From positions 2,887,924 through 2,951,923 of the forward strand of contig NZ_KZ614146.1 in NCBI RefSeq assembly GCF_002886185.1: a DNA stretch of 64,000 nucleotides. Reading direction: 5' to 3'. The notes beneath the pieces are model-generated. The model worked only from the letters and a program-made list of their open reading frames with translations, did no database searches and was not told the origin of the DNA. The first letter of the stretch is position 1. Each line of letters starts with the position of its first letter. The stretch comes from Salipaludibacillus neizhouensis. Lineage in GTDB: Bacteria; Bacillota; Bacilli; Bacillales; Salisediminibacteriaceae. This document shows, piece by piece, positions 45,230 to 53,603 of this stretch. The position numbers and the translations under genes were made by a program.

Positions 45230-45386
45230 TAAGAAAAACGCATAGCGTCTTTTATTAAATACAGCGTCAGCTTACGCCGCCCCCGAGTAGCACCTAAAGC
45301 TACATTCTAATCTTCTTTATCCTCACGTATGCTCTCGTTTTCGACGTGCTACTTTTGTAGGTGCTACAACGGTAGCACCTACACCT
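45230..45386 (+). repeat. Nested-hairpin element, copy E, hybrid with a 91-bp-type unit
   Basis: The left half is standard: TAAGAAAAACGC-ATA-GCGTC, ACAGCGTCAGC and CGAGTAGCACCTA. The inner hairpin loop is then replaced by about 59 nt resembling the 91-bp array spacer (TCTAATCTTCTTTATCCTC, GCTCTCGTTTTCGACGTGC), ending in GTAGGTGCTAC-AACG-GTAGCACCTAC (45357-45382). The right outer arm is absent. This copy physically links the two repeat families. Confidence 0.85.
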
Positions 45387-45407
45387 CTTTTCATCAGCTA
45401 ATTTCTG

Positions 45408-45452
45408 AAAAAAAGCCTACAGTAAAGCCGGTTCTCAGCTTAACTGTAGGCT
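45408..45452 (-). terminator. Terminator of the cobalamin operon
   Basis: GCCTACAGT (45415-45423) pairs with ACTGTAGGC (45443-45451), extended internally, with T7 on the minus strand. It ends the operon that begins at btuF. Confidence 0.9.
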
Positions 45453-45510
45453 CTTTAGTATAAGTAGTCCTTGTTGAAAAAAACCGGAATCTTTCAATTC
45501 ATCTACTCTG

Positions 45511-45936
45511 TTATTTCAATCTCTTTTCTAGTCCATGCCAAACATAAAAAACTTCTTTTGCTGCTTCAGCAGCATCCTGCTGTATCCAGCCGGCAACATC
45601 TCTTAATTTACGGTCTGTTTCATTAATTGGTACGATTCCTTTGCCGATTTCCAACATAATGAGGATGACTGTTTCCTCTCGTTTCGCCTCTTCTTCCAGT
45701 AATTCTTGAAAAAGCAGCTTGTATTGTTGACGAATCTTATCTATCTCTGTGCTATGTATGCTTTCTTTTATCCAGTATTCCCAGCCTTCTATCACGAGAT
45801 GCGTGTTTTTCAGCCACGTTGATTTCCAATCTAAAAGAAGATTCCCATTATAACTTGATAACCAACTGGCGTTTTCATATCTTTTATTTACTGCTTTTCT
45901 TTTTCCTGCGTAGGAACCTCCGATATAGAGTTGCAC
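45511..45936 (-). CDS. Second CobU-like protein
   Basis: 141 residues, similar to the adenosylcobinamide kinase/guanylyltransferase CobU but shorter (usual 180). A P-loop-like GGSYAGKRKAV (about 6-16) replaces the canonical GGARSGKS, and the end, NETDRKLRDVAGWIQQDAAEAA, matches the CobU C-terminus. The RHxxxR guanylylation segment present in the main CobU is not visible. GGAGG lies 6 nt before the GTG at 45936; the gene overlaps cobC by 49 bp. Last gene of the operon. It may have a specialised or partial CobU activity; this is inference. Confidence 0.65.
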   Translation of the reverse strand: MQLYIGGSYAGKRKAVNKRYENASWLSSYNGNLLLDWKSTWLKNTHLVIEGWEYWIKESIHSTEIDKIRQQYKLLFQELLEEEAKREETVILIMLEIGKGIVPINETDRKLRDVAGWIQQDAAEAAKEVFYVWHGLEKRLK

Positions 45937-46529
45937 AGCCAACCTCCTTCTTGATATTCAAGCGAAATTCGGACACCATTTCCATGTTTGATCTTGAAAT
46001 CCCAAATGGAAGAAGACTCTTTTAATGAGGAAAGAATATATTTAATTACTCCTCCGTGCGTAATTACCAGCACTTGATTATGATTACACGTCTTAGATTG
46101 CGCTTTTTCATAAACTTCACCGAGAAATTCGTTGATTCGGGATTTAAATTGATTAGCTGTTTCTCCAGTAGGAGGATTGTAACTTTCCCAGTCGTCAATC
46201 CAATTCCGATAGACATGATTCGTTTTTAATTCTTCATACGTTTTGCCTTCCCATTCACCAAAGTTCAGCTCCCTCAATCGGTTATCTACAATACACTCGT
46301 TTTGCTTATTGCCAACCAAATAATCAGATGTTTCCCGGCACCGTTTTAAATCACTCGTAAAAATAGTATCAAATGGATATTTACTCAGTTCTTGTTTTAG
46401 TTCCGACATTTCTTCAAACACTCCTGGTAAAACAGACTCATCCGAATGTCCTAAATATCTTTTATCCTGATTCCATTTTGTTATCCCATGCCGTACAAGA
46501 AAAATATCCAAACGCTGAGTAGCCCCCAT
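45888..46529 (-). CDS. cobC: Alpha-ribazole phosphatase CobC
   Basis: A 213-residue histidine phosphatase. FLVRHGITKWNQDKRYLGHSD (about 10-30) includes the catalytic RHG, RCRETSDYL and RELNFGEWEGKTYEEL carry further active-site residues, and VITHGGVIKYIL holds the second His. Such proteins are general phosphoglycerate-mutase relatives, but the cobalamin operon context indicates removal of the 5' phosphate during nucleotide-loop assembly. Start ATG after AAGGAGG; overlaps the end of cobS by 49 bp. Confidence 0.85.
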   Translation of the reverse strand: MGATQRLDIFLVRHGITKWNQDKRYLGHSDESVLPGVFEEMSELKQELSKYPFDTIFTSDLKRCRETSDYLVGNKQNECIVDNRLRELNFGEWEGKTYEELKTNHVYRNWIDDWESYNPPTGETANQFKSRINEFLGEVYEKAQSKTCNHNQVLVITHGGVIKYILSSLKESSSIWDFKIKHGNGVRISLEYQEGGWLCNSISEVPTQEKEKQ

Positions 46530-47251
46530 AATTCTCCTCCTTCAATTGCAGTTCCTATTAAATCTCCATTTGTCCCCTTAAATGTTTTCATCATCCAGAC
46601 ACCATAAACGAGGATAAACAAACCATATGCTAGACCAAGGAATATGACATTCGGTGCAAATACACAAAGTATTACTAATGGTAAAAAAGAAAAGAAAATA
46701 TCAAAAATAGTTAGATTCTTTTTCCATTCCCATGCTAAACCACTTGTTTTTGCAGAAGGAAATACGCCTAAAAGCAACACGGCATGAAAACGGGCAAATC
46801 CGATAATTCCTAGCATCACCAGTATAATCGTTATGTCATTTATCTCGGCTAATTGAAGTTCAAATACCAAGACCACTTTCCAAGCCAACACAAATAACAA
46901 GGCAATGATTCCAAAGCTTCCGACATGCGGATCCTTCATTATTTCCCACTTTTTCTTTAATGGAGCATTCGAGCCAACTGCATCCGCCACATCCATCAAT
47001 CCATCCAGATGAAGCCCCCCCGTTAGCCAGACCCATAAAGAAATAATACATAAAGCTAGTATCTCGGAAGGGATAACATCCTTCAGTAAAACCCATCCCC
47101 CCGCTAAAATAAACCCAACTATCATCCCTACTAAGGGATAAAAACGTATCGCCCAACGACTTGTTTTTTCATTCCATGGACAAGTGACCGGAACAGGTAG
47201 TCTCGTCAAAAATTGCACTGCTAATAAAAAGCCATACATAGAATTTTTCAT
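46481..47251 (-). CDS. cobS: Adenosylcobinamide-GDP ribazoletransferase CobS
   Basis: A 256-residue integral membrane enzyme joining adenosylcobinamide-GDP and alpha-ribazole to make adenosylcobalamin. FLLAVQFLTRLPVP near the N-terminus and GGLHLDGLMDVADAVGS (about 78-94) with KDPHVGSFG (about 106-114) are diagnostic; the Asp-rich motif binds metal. Six or seven hydrophobic segments. It starts 6 bp after the cobU stop and overlaps cobC. Confidence 0.93.
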   Translation of the reverse strand: MKNSMYGFLLAVQFLTRLPVPVTCPWNEKTSRWAIRFYPLVGMIVGFILAGGWVLLKDVIPSEILALCIISLWVWLTGGLHLDGLMDVADAVGSNAPLKKKWEIMKDPHVGSFGIIALLFVLAWKVVLVFELQLAEINDITIILVMLGIIGFARFHAVLLLGVFPSAKTSGLAWEWKKNLTIFDIFFSFLPLVILCVFAPNVIFLGLAYGLFILVYGVWMMKTFKGTNGDLIGTAIEGGELWGLLSVWIFFLYGMG

Positions 47252-47257
47252 AATAAC

Positions 47258-47800
47258 TTAGCCTTTCCAGTAAACAGGTATGCCAGCAATCACCTGTATT
47301 ACTTCTCTCGCTTCCGCTGTTAATTGATGGTGTATTTTTTCCAACGTATAGATGTATCGATTGACGACATCACTTTCATGAGGAATTTCTTCATTCACAT
47401 CATTAGAAACGATCAATAAGCGAATATTCTTTAGTTTCACCTGCTTAATCACATCACTAATGATTGTCTTTATCACTTCCTCATGATAGTTTTCATAGAA
47501 CATGACGTTACTTAACCAGATTGTTAAGCAGTCTAGTAAAATGACACTATCAGTCTCTGCCTGTTTTAAAACAGACACAATGTCAACAGGTTCTTCTAAT
47601 GTCTCCCAAGTGGCCGACCTTTCTTTTTGATGGCGTGTAATTCTGTCCTCCATTTCCTTGTCACTCCGTTTTGAAGTTGCCAGGTAGACAAGTTTAGACA
47701 TAGTTGAATTCCCTTTTTCATTCTCACAGCTGGAAAGTGCTAGCTTTTCTGCTAAACCACTTTTACCCGATCGCGCTCCGCCCGAGATAAATACGATCAT
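47258..47800 (-). CDS. cobU: Adenosylcobinamide kinase/guanylyltransferase CobU
   Basis: A 180-residue bifunctional enzyme that phosphorylates adenosylcobinamide and adds GMP. P-loop SGGARSGKS (about 6-14); TSKRSDKEMEDRITRHQKER (about 47-66) contains the His that accepts GMP; LLDCLTIWLSN (about 93-103) is the Walker B region; VSNDVNEEIPHES follows. Length is canonical. Overlaps the cobD stop by 4 bp. A shorter CobU-like gene lies three genes further on. Confidence 0.92.
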   Translation of the reverse strand: MIVFISGGARSGKSGLAEKLALSSCENEKGNSTMSKLVYLATSKRSDKEMEDRITRHQKERSATWETLEEPVDIVSVLKQAETDSVILLDCLTIWLSNVMFYENYHEEVIKTIISDVIKQVKLKNIRLLIVSNDVNEEIPHESDVVNRYIYTLEKIHHQLTAEAREVIQVIAGIPVYWKG

Positions 47801-48882
47801 TGCTTCGCTCTCCAGTTTTTTAATGCCTCAAGTAAAACCTTGTTTTCATGGGACGACCTGACTGCCAACCTAAGGAAATGACCATCCAAACCTTTGAAAT
47901 TAAACGTATGCCTCGCTACGATTCCTGCTTTTAATAAATGTTTAAACAAAAGATCTGTCTCCATCGGAAATTCTCGGTCCCGCAACAAGTAAAAGTTAAC
48001 ATGTGTGGACGACATATAGAAATTCAACTTGTCTAGTTCCTCGCGTAAAAAGGTTAATTCCGTTTGTAACCACGTTTTAGTTTTCTCTAAAAAAAGCTTG
48101 TCCTCAACCATCCCTGGTATAAAATTTGCGGCCAGAGTATTTACGCTCCAAGGGATTTGTCCGTCTCCAGCCTGTTTTATAATCTTCTTATCTGCTAATA
48201 TATATCCGACTCTTAGCCCAGGTATCGCATACATTTTTGTCATGGACCTTAATATAATCAGATTTTCATAATCGCTTAAAAGTCCAGACAAGCTTGCTTC
48301 CTCACCAGGCAAAAAATCGACAAAAGCTTCATCTACAACGATATATGTATTATGCTTTTTCCCTTCTATCAATAACCTTCGAACCGTTTCTTCTTTTATA
48401 ATCGTTCCGGAGGGATTATTCGGACGACAGAGAAACATAACATCCGTTGTTTTACATTCCATTATCATTTTATCAATTGGCAAATCGAACTCCTCGTCTA
48501 GTGAAAAAAAGGCATCCTTCACTTTTAGATGATAGTGAAAACACGCTCGTTCATATTCTAAAAATGTCGGATGGACGACTATTGCTTGTTTCCCTTCAAA
48601 CAATTTGGCGATTAAGAAAATCGCCTCTGCTCCACCGTTTGTAACCAAAACTTGATCAGGTTGCAAGTCCTCAGAAAACGCCAAACTTTTTCTCGCCTTA
48701 AAGTACGTAGGATCGGGATATTTTATCAGTTCAGTAAAATGTTTTCCTAGCTCTTTTTTCATCCATGTTGGCGGTCCTAAAGGATTAATATTCGCACTGA
48801 AATCAATTACGTCGCTCGACATGGGAAAACCGAGGCTCTCCCTTAAAGCCTCTGGTTGTCCACCATGACTTGGCCATTTCAT
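47797..48882 (-). CDS. cobD: Threonine-phosphate decarboxylase CobD
   Basis: A 361-residue PLP enzyme (fold type I) making (R)-1-amino-2-propanol phosphate from L-threonine phosphate. IDFSANINPLGPP (about 26-38), CRPNNPSGTII with substrate and PLP ligands, VDEAFVDFLPGE (PLP-pyridine Asp), and RSMTKMYAIPGLRVGY with the Schiff-base Lys. GGAGG lies 8-9 nt before the ATG at 48882, twelve codons inside the open frame. Overlaps cobU. No PduX-type threonine kinase is in the window. Confidence 0.9.
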   Translation of the reverse strand: MKWPSHGGQPEALRESLGFPMSSDVIDFSANINPLGPPTWMKKELGKHFTELIKYPDPTYFKARKSLAFSEDLQPDQVLVTNGGAEAIFLIAKLFEGKQAIVVHPTFLEYERACFHYHLKVKDAFFSLDEEFDLPIDKMIMECKTTDVMFLCRPNNPSGTIIKEETVRRLLIEGKKHNTYIVVDEAFVDFLPGEEASLSGLLSDYENLIILRSMTKMYAIPGLRVGYILADKKIIKQAGDGQIPWSVNTLAANFIPGMVEDKLFLEKTKTWLQTELTFLREELDKLNFYMSSTHVNFYLLRDREFPMETDLLFKHLLKAGIVARHTFNFKGLDGHFLRLAVRSSHENKVLLEALKNWRAKQ

Positions 48883-48895
48883 ATGAAATCCTCCT

Positions 48896-49861
48896 TTAAA
48901 TGATGCTGGTAAAAACACTTAAAATAATGTAAAAGACGATCCAGCCTCCATGCATATATACAATGGTTTTTTTAATATCCTTTCCTTCCAATTCCCTTAA
49001 CGGATCGCCCATTTTAGCCCGTCTCGAGATAACGCCATCATAATAGTTAATGCCACCGAGTTGAATACCCATGAGACCTGCTACCATCGCTTCAGACCAT
49101 CCTCCATTTGGGCTAGGGTGCTTTTTAGCATCTCTGTACGTTACTTGAAGAGCAAGTTTTCTGTTCGCTCCTTTTATAAACATAGAGGACAACCAAAATG
49201 AAACAGATGTTATTCTAGCCGGTAACCAATTAGCGATATCGTCCAAGCGGGCAGAGGCCCAACCGAAATCATGAAATTTCTCATTTTTATAGCCGACCAT
49301 CGAATCTAATGTATTAACGGCGCGATAGGCCATTGCTAACGGCGCTCCACCAACAAATGCCCAAAAGAGCGGAGCGGTTATTCCGTCAACGGTGTTCTCT
49401 GCAAGCGTTTCAACCGTGCCTCTGACTATTTCAGATTCTGACAGATCTTGCGTATCTCTTCCAACAATCATACTTAATTGATAACGTGCTGCCGGATAGT
49501 CTCCTTGAGATAATGGGACGTAAACACGTAAAGCTGCTTCCCTAAGACCATTAATCGCGATTGTCGTAAAAATCAAGTAGGCTTCCAGGAAAATTCCTAA
49601 CGCAATATGTAGTTGAAATGCTAATAAAACCATCGAGAAGGAAAGAACATATACAGTCCCTATCACTGTAAAAGTTAAAAGAATTCCTAATCCTTTTCTT
49701 CTTTTAGAAGAACCGGCATTCCACCGTTTCTCTAATAATAAAATAAGCTTCCCAATACCGATGACCGGATGAGGAAGCCATTTCGGATCACCAATGAGCA
49801 GATCCAGAATAATTGCCATACATAAAATAATGACACTCGATGAAACAACTATTTCTAACAC
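48896..49861 (-). CDS. cbiB: Adenosylcobinamide-phosphate synthase CbiB
   Basis: A 321-residue membrane enzyme attaching aminopropanol phosphate to adenosylcobyric acid. LDLLIGDPKWLPHPVIGIGKLI (about 24-45) and ENTVDGITAPLFWAFVGGAP (about 155-174) are hallmark motifs, and HPSPNGGWSEAMVAGLMG is also conserved. GTG start 8 nt after GGAAG; 2 bp separate it from the btuD-cbiZ stop. Works with CobD, the next gene. Confidence 0.93.
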   Translation of the reverse strand: MLEIVVSSSVIILCMAIILDLLIGDPKWLPHPVIGIGKLILLLEKRWNAGSSKRRKGLGILLTFTVIGTVYVLSFSMVLLAFQLHIALGIFLEAYLIFTTIAINGLREAALRVYVPLSQGDYPAARYQLSMIVGRDTQDLSESEIVRGTVETLAENTVDGITAPLFWAFVGGAPLAMAYRAVNTLDSMVGYKNEKFHDFGWASARLDDIANWLPARITSVSFWLSSMFIKGANRKLALQVTYRDAKKHPSPNGGWSEAMVAGLMGIQLGGINYYDGVISRRAKMGDPLRELEGKDIKKTIVYMHGGWIVFYIILSVFTSII

Positions 49862-49863
49862 AG

Positions 49864-51333
49864 CTATATCTTCCTTTTTAACTCAGATTCAATGGCTTCT
49901 CTAGTAGCTTCATATACAATTCGTCCAATCCCTTTTCCGACAAATGTACCTGAACCCGCATAGGGGGTTGCTTCTCCCTGTTGCGTCACTCCAATAAGAA
50001 GACTGTCTGTCGATGTGCTTGTAGCTATCGTATTAGTGAAAGGGTCTTTCACTTTTAAATCACTTAAAGCCTTTGTTTTTGCTTCAGTAGCTGACATACA
50101 AGCATTTACTAACGCACCATCGGTTAAATGGGCATCTACAAAAACCATTGTGTTAATTGTACCTATTTTGTATTCTCTTTCATAGTCTCCCTCTTGAGAA
50201 ATATCTACGGCGTTGCCTACTCCTGCAGTTACCACGGTAATAAATTGGATGTTTTCTATCTTTGCAGTTCTGACTACCGCATATTTTAACTGTACCGCCG
50301 TCATCATTCCTACAGCCTGCTCAGGAGGTATACCATTATCTCTCATCCATCCTTCTAATTCATCTTTCGGAGAAGAACAATCATAATTTTTATCTACGTG
50401 AAAATTACAATAATGTTTTACCCATTGAATCCCTTCTCCAATCACACCGTTTGAGATCGTACGTAACGGTTGATCAAATTCAAGATGGATAAAATCATCA
50501 TTCTGCTTCATTTGATAGGCTTTCCCGAGTTCCATTCGTGTTACTGATACTTCATTTCTAGGTGTCATTAAGATCTGTGGTTTCGGTACTTTCGGATGGG
50601 ACTGCGTGCGAATGTCTACCTCATATAATTTGTTAAGCTGATCTTTTTTTCTAAGTACTTCTACTTCTCCAATATCCAAAAAAGTACCCTCATGCAATAA
50701 TGCAATTCGGTCCGCATATAGTGCAGCAATATTAATATCGTGTAAAATGGAAAAAATGGTTAACTGCTTCGTTCGTTGCCATTCTTTCAATAAATCCAGC
50801 ATATATAAGGAGTGTTTAATATCCAAATGATTCGTCGGTTCATCCAATAATAGTAATAGAGGTTCTTGTGCTAATGCTTTCGCAAGTAACACTCGTTGTT
50901 TTTCCCCACCGCTTAGTAACCGAAATTGTTTAAACCGGTACTTTGTAACATTCGCTAATTCCATCACATCATTGATAATGTTCTTATCATGCTTAGACAA
51001 GCTTTTAAGAATCCCTTTTTGAAAAGCATAGCGTCCTAAACTAACAATTTCCTCTACGGTAAAATCAAAGGATACATGCGATTCCTGTGTAAGAACTGCT
51101 ATTTTGCGTGCCTTTTCCAGTTTAGAAAGGGAAAACAAAGATGTATTGTCCAGTAATATCTCTCCGCTCGTCAAAGGCAACGTTCCCGTGATCAATTTAA
51201 AAAGTGTCGTTTTTCCACTGCCATTTGGTCCGAGGAGCCCAAAAAACTCTCCTTGTTGTATATCAAAATTAAGTCCTTTAACAATTGGATCATCGGCTGA
51301 ATATCCTCCAGAAAGATTTTTCACTTCAATCAT
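49864..51333 (-). CDS. Fused corrinoid ABC ATPase (BtuD) and adenosylcobinamide amidohydrolase (CbiZ)
   Basis: 489 residues, two domains. Residues 1-255 are an import ATPase: Walker A GPNGSGKTT (35-43), signature LSGGEKQR, Walker B LLLLDEPTNHLD and switch ILHDINIA, of the BtuD/FecE type. From about 262 to the end is a CbiZ domain (RTISNGVIGEG, VGMMTAVQLKY, VVTAGVGNAVD, MSATEAKTKAL, ATSTSTDSLLIG). CbiZ cleaves the side chain of adenosylcobinamide or pseudocobamides to give adenosylcobyric acid. The fusion ties import to remodelling at the membrane. Start ATG after AAGGGGG; overlaps btuC by 4 bp. Confidence 0.9.
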   Translation of the reverse strand: MIEVKNLSGGYSADDPIVKGLNFDIQQGEFFGLLGPNGSGKTTLFKLITGTLPLTSGEILLDNTSLFSLSKLEKARKIAVLTQESHVSFDFTVEEIVSLGRYAFQKGILKSLSKHDKNIINDVMELANVTKYRFKQFRLLSGGEKQRVLLAKALAQEPLLLLLDEPTNHLDIKHSLYMLDLLKEWQRTKQLTIFSILHDINIAALYADRIALLHEGTFLDIGEVEVLRKKDQLNKLYEVDIRTQSHPKVPKPQILMTPRNEVSVTRMELGKAYQMKQNDDFIHLEFDQPLRTISNGVIGEGIQWVKHYCNFHVDKNYDCSSPKDELEGWMRDNGIPPEQAVGMMTAVQLKYAVVRTAKIENIQFITVVTAGVGNAVDISQEGDYEREYKIGTINTMVFVDAHLTDGALVNACMSATEAKTKALSDLKVKDPFTNTIATSTSTDSLLIGVTQQGEATPYAGSGTFVGKGIGRIVYEATREAIESELKRKI

Positions 51334-52400
51334 CTCGTTTTCCCCCTTCCAACTCGGTCTCTGATAAGCAAGAATGCAAATAATGGCGCACCTATTAGTG
51401 CTGTAATCACACCGATAGGAAGCTCTTTTGGTGCTATAATTGTTCTGGCAAGGATGTCAGCCAGAATAAGAAAGGATCCTCCCAAAAGCATAGATAAAGG
51501 GAGAACATGTCGATGATTTGGTCCCGTAACAAGCCTCACCAAATGTGGGATCACTAATCCAACAAATCCAATGGAACCAGAAACAGCGACAGAAGCCCCC
51601 GTTAGTAAAGATGCTCCGACTAAAATAAAAATCTTACCCTTTTTAACATTCACGCCGATATGCTCCGCAGCATCTTCCCCTAACGCCAATGCATTCAATT
51701 CCCGATAGTGGATAATCAGCATAAACGATCCTGCTAGCATAAACGGAACAATAAGCTGAACATAATTCCAACCTCTCATTCCTACACTACCATAAAGCCA
51801 ATAAATGATTTGCATCATCGAATCCCTATCGCCCAAAGCAATAATTAAAGAAATAATAGAGCCTAAAAATGCCCCAATAATAATTCCTGCTAAAATAATC
51901 GTTTCGATGGCCATGCTTCGACTGCTTAGTCTCACCAATCCAAAAACGAGCATGAGTGTCAAAAATCCACAGACAATAGACACGATTGGCAATGTGAAAT
52001 TCCCCAAACCAATAATAGTGAATTGGAAAAAGATCACAAACACAGCACCTAAAGCAGCACCTGATGAAACACCAATCGTATAAGGATCCGCCAATGGATT
52101 TCTTAACAATCCTTGAAAAGCTGCCCCGGCTAATGCAAGCGAGGCACCTACAAAAAAGGCTAATAGCACCCTTGGAAACCTGATATTCCAAATAATCGCT
52201 TCTTCATTACCTGGAACTTCCTGCATCCACCCTAGACCTAGCGTTTGATCTGCAATGATATGTAAGATTGTCGGGATTGGGATCGTAACACTACTGTAAA
52301 ACAAACCAAGGAGGATTGTACTAAGTACAAGCCCCCCACTGAAAATGTATAACCATACTACTCTATTATTCAAAAACTTCCGGGTAGATAACTTCTGCAA
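51330..52400 (-). CDS. btuC: Corrinoid ABC transporter permease BtuC
   Basis: A 356-residue FecCD/BtuC-family permease with about ten membrane helices. PRVLLAFFVGASLALAGAAFQGLLRNPLADPYTIGVSSGAALGA (about 75-118) is the family signature, SGSIGFVGLVIPHLVR (about 275-290) contacts the ATPase, and ELPIGVITALIGAPLF is near the C-terminus. The open frame begins upstream, but AAGGAG lies 9 nt before a TTG at 52400 that is the probable start; the gene overlaps btuF by about 35 bp. With BtuF and the BtuD-CbiZ fusion it forms the importer. Confidence 0.9.
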   Translation of the reverse strand: MQKLSTRKFLNNRVVWLYIFSGGLVLSTILLGLFYSSVTIPIPTILHIIADQTLGLGWMQEVPGNEEAIIWNIRFPRVLLAFFVGASLALAGAAFQGLLRNPLADPYTIGVSSGAALGAVFVIFFQFTIIGLGNFTLPIVSIVCGFLTLMLVFGLVRLSSRSMAIETIILAGIIIGAFLGSIISLIIALGDRDSMMQIIYWLYGSVGMRGWNYVQLIVPFMLAGSFMLIIHYRELNALALGEDAAEHIGVNVKKGKIFILVGASLLTGASVAVSGSIGFVGLVIPHLVRLVTGPNHRHVLPLSMLLGGSFLILADILARTIIAPKELPIGVITALIGAPLFAFLLIRDRVGRGKTR

Positions 52401-53427
52401 GTGTCTCCACTCCTTCAATTAAACGAGGTCCCGGTCTAGTTACTGCATCGCTGTCCACGTCATAAATTTCATCGTTTGCTACAGCAGGAACATTATCCCA
52501 ACCTTCTCGTGATGTTACTTCTGCAACCGGATCTTCCACATAAAACCCGTACGTAGTTACGATCACATCAGGGTTTAACGTCACGATTTCTTCTTCCGTT
52601 AAACTAACCCATCCCTCTTGGTCCTCGGCAGCGTTTACTGCATGAATAGCTTCAAGCATTTCATTCATAAACGTACCTGTCCCAGTTGTAAAGATATCAG
52701 GTGATGGTGCAACTTCTATCCAAACCTTTTTTCTTTCATCTTCTGGGATGTCACTAGTCGCTTCCGTTAAAGCAGTGAGTCTTTCTTCCATATCTTTAAT
52801 AATAGCTTCTGCTTCTTCCAATGTACCAGTCGCATCGCCGATAAGACGCATGGAACCATAAGCACCTTCGAAAGATGTCGCTCCACCAATTACAAGAACA
52901 TCAATTCCTGCCTCTTCATATTGCTCAAGAATCTCTGGGTGATTCTCAAAGTGATACTCTGTTACAAGAGCTAAATCAGGTGCCAACGATAAAATTAGCT
53001 CGGCATCCATATCCTGCGCCCCTACAACTTCAATGTCTTCCACTTCAGGAGGATAATTATCAAATTCGGAAACTCCTACAAATTTATCACCTAAGCCAAG
53101 TGCAAAAGAGATTTCCGTATTACTTGGCTGAAGTGATACGATAGATTCTGGTTCAGATTCGATCGTTACCTCGTTACCAGCATCATCTGTTACTGTTACC
53201 GGAAATTCTTCAGCATCTGCTGCTTCATCTGCGCCATTGTTTTCCGCAGTTTCATTCGAGTTATTAGCTGCCGTATTTTCGTTTTCTTCCGTATTTTCTT
53301 CTGCTTCATTCGTAGTCTCTTCTACCTCGGTATTTGTATCACCGTTATTACCACATGCTACGAGCATACTCACTGCACCCATGAAGATTAAACTTCCTTG
53401 TCCCCATTTTTTAATCATACCTGTCAT
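52366..53427 (-). CDS. btuF: Corrinoid-binding lipoprotein BtuF
   Basis: A 353-residue substrate-binding protein. A signal sequence ends in lipobox LVAC (about residue 25), so the mature protein is tethered by a lipidated Cys. A strongly acidic, Asn-rich linker (about 26-76) is followed by a helical-backbone metal-receptor fold: RI-type entry ESIVSLQPSNTEISFALGLG, VGAQDMDAELILSLAPDLAL and RPGPRLIEGVETLAEVIYP. Start ATG 8 nt after GAGGAGG. First gene after the cobalamin riboswitch. The acidic linker suggests adaptation to salt. Confidence 0.9.
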   Translation of the reverse strand: MTGMIKKWGQGSLIFMGAVSMLVACGNNGDTNTEVEETTNEAEENTEENENTAANNSNETAENNGADEAADAEEFPVTVTDDAGNEVTIESEPESIVSLQPSNTEISFALGLGDKFVGVSEFDNYPPEVEDIEVVGAQDMDAELILSLAPDLALVTEYHFENHPEILEQYEEAGIDVLVIGGATSFEGAYGSMRLIGDATGTLEEAEAIIKDMEERLTALTEATSDIPEDERKKVWIEVAPSPDIFTTGTGTFMNEMLEAIHAVNAAEDQEGWVSLTEEEIVTLNPDVIVTTYGFYVEDPVAEVTSREGWDNVPAVANDEIYDVDSDAVTRPGPRLIEGVETLAEVIYPEVFE

Positions 53428-53462
53428 TTTTGGTTCCTCCTCTTAACTATCTGTAAATAAAA

Positions 53463-53497
53463 CAAAAAAGCGCAAATCCGTAAGGAAAGGCGCTTAG
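53463..53497 (-). terminator. Riboswitch-controlled terminator in the btuF leader
   Basis: AAGCGC (53468-53473) pairs with GCGCTT (53490-53495), with T6 on the minus strand, between the aptamer and btuF. Confidence 0.85.
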
Positions 53498-53603
53498 AAT
53501 AAAATGCATGTGTGTACCCGGGTTTTGACAATAAAAATTCTATTAATAATAACAGAAAATGCCATGCATTTTAAACTTCCTTTCCTCGAAGGAGCTTAAA
53601 AAC

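Noticed and set aside
46860-47156. 98-codon frame on the minus strand
   Set aside because: It lies entirely inside cobS in another frame; cobS has the conserved motifs.
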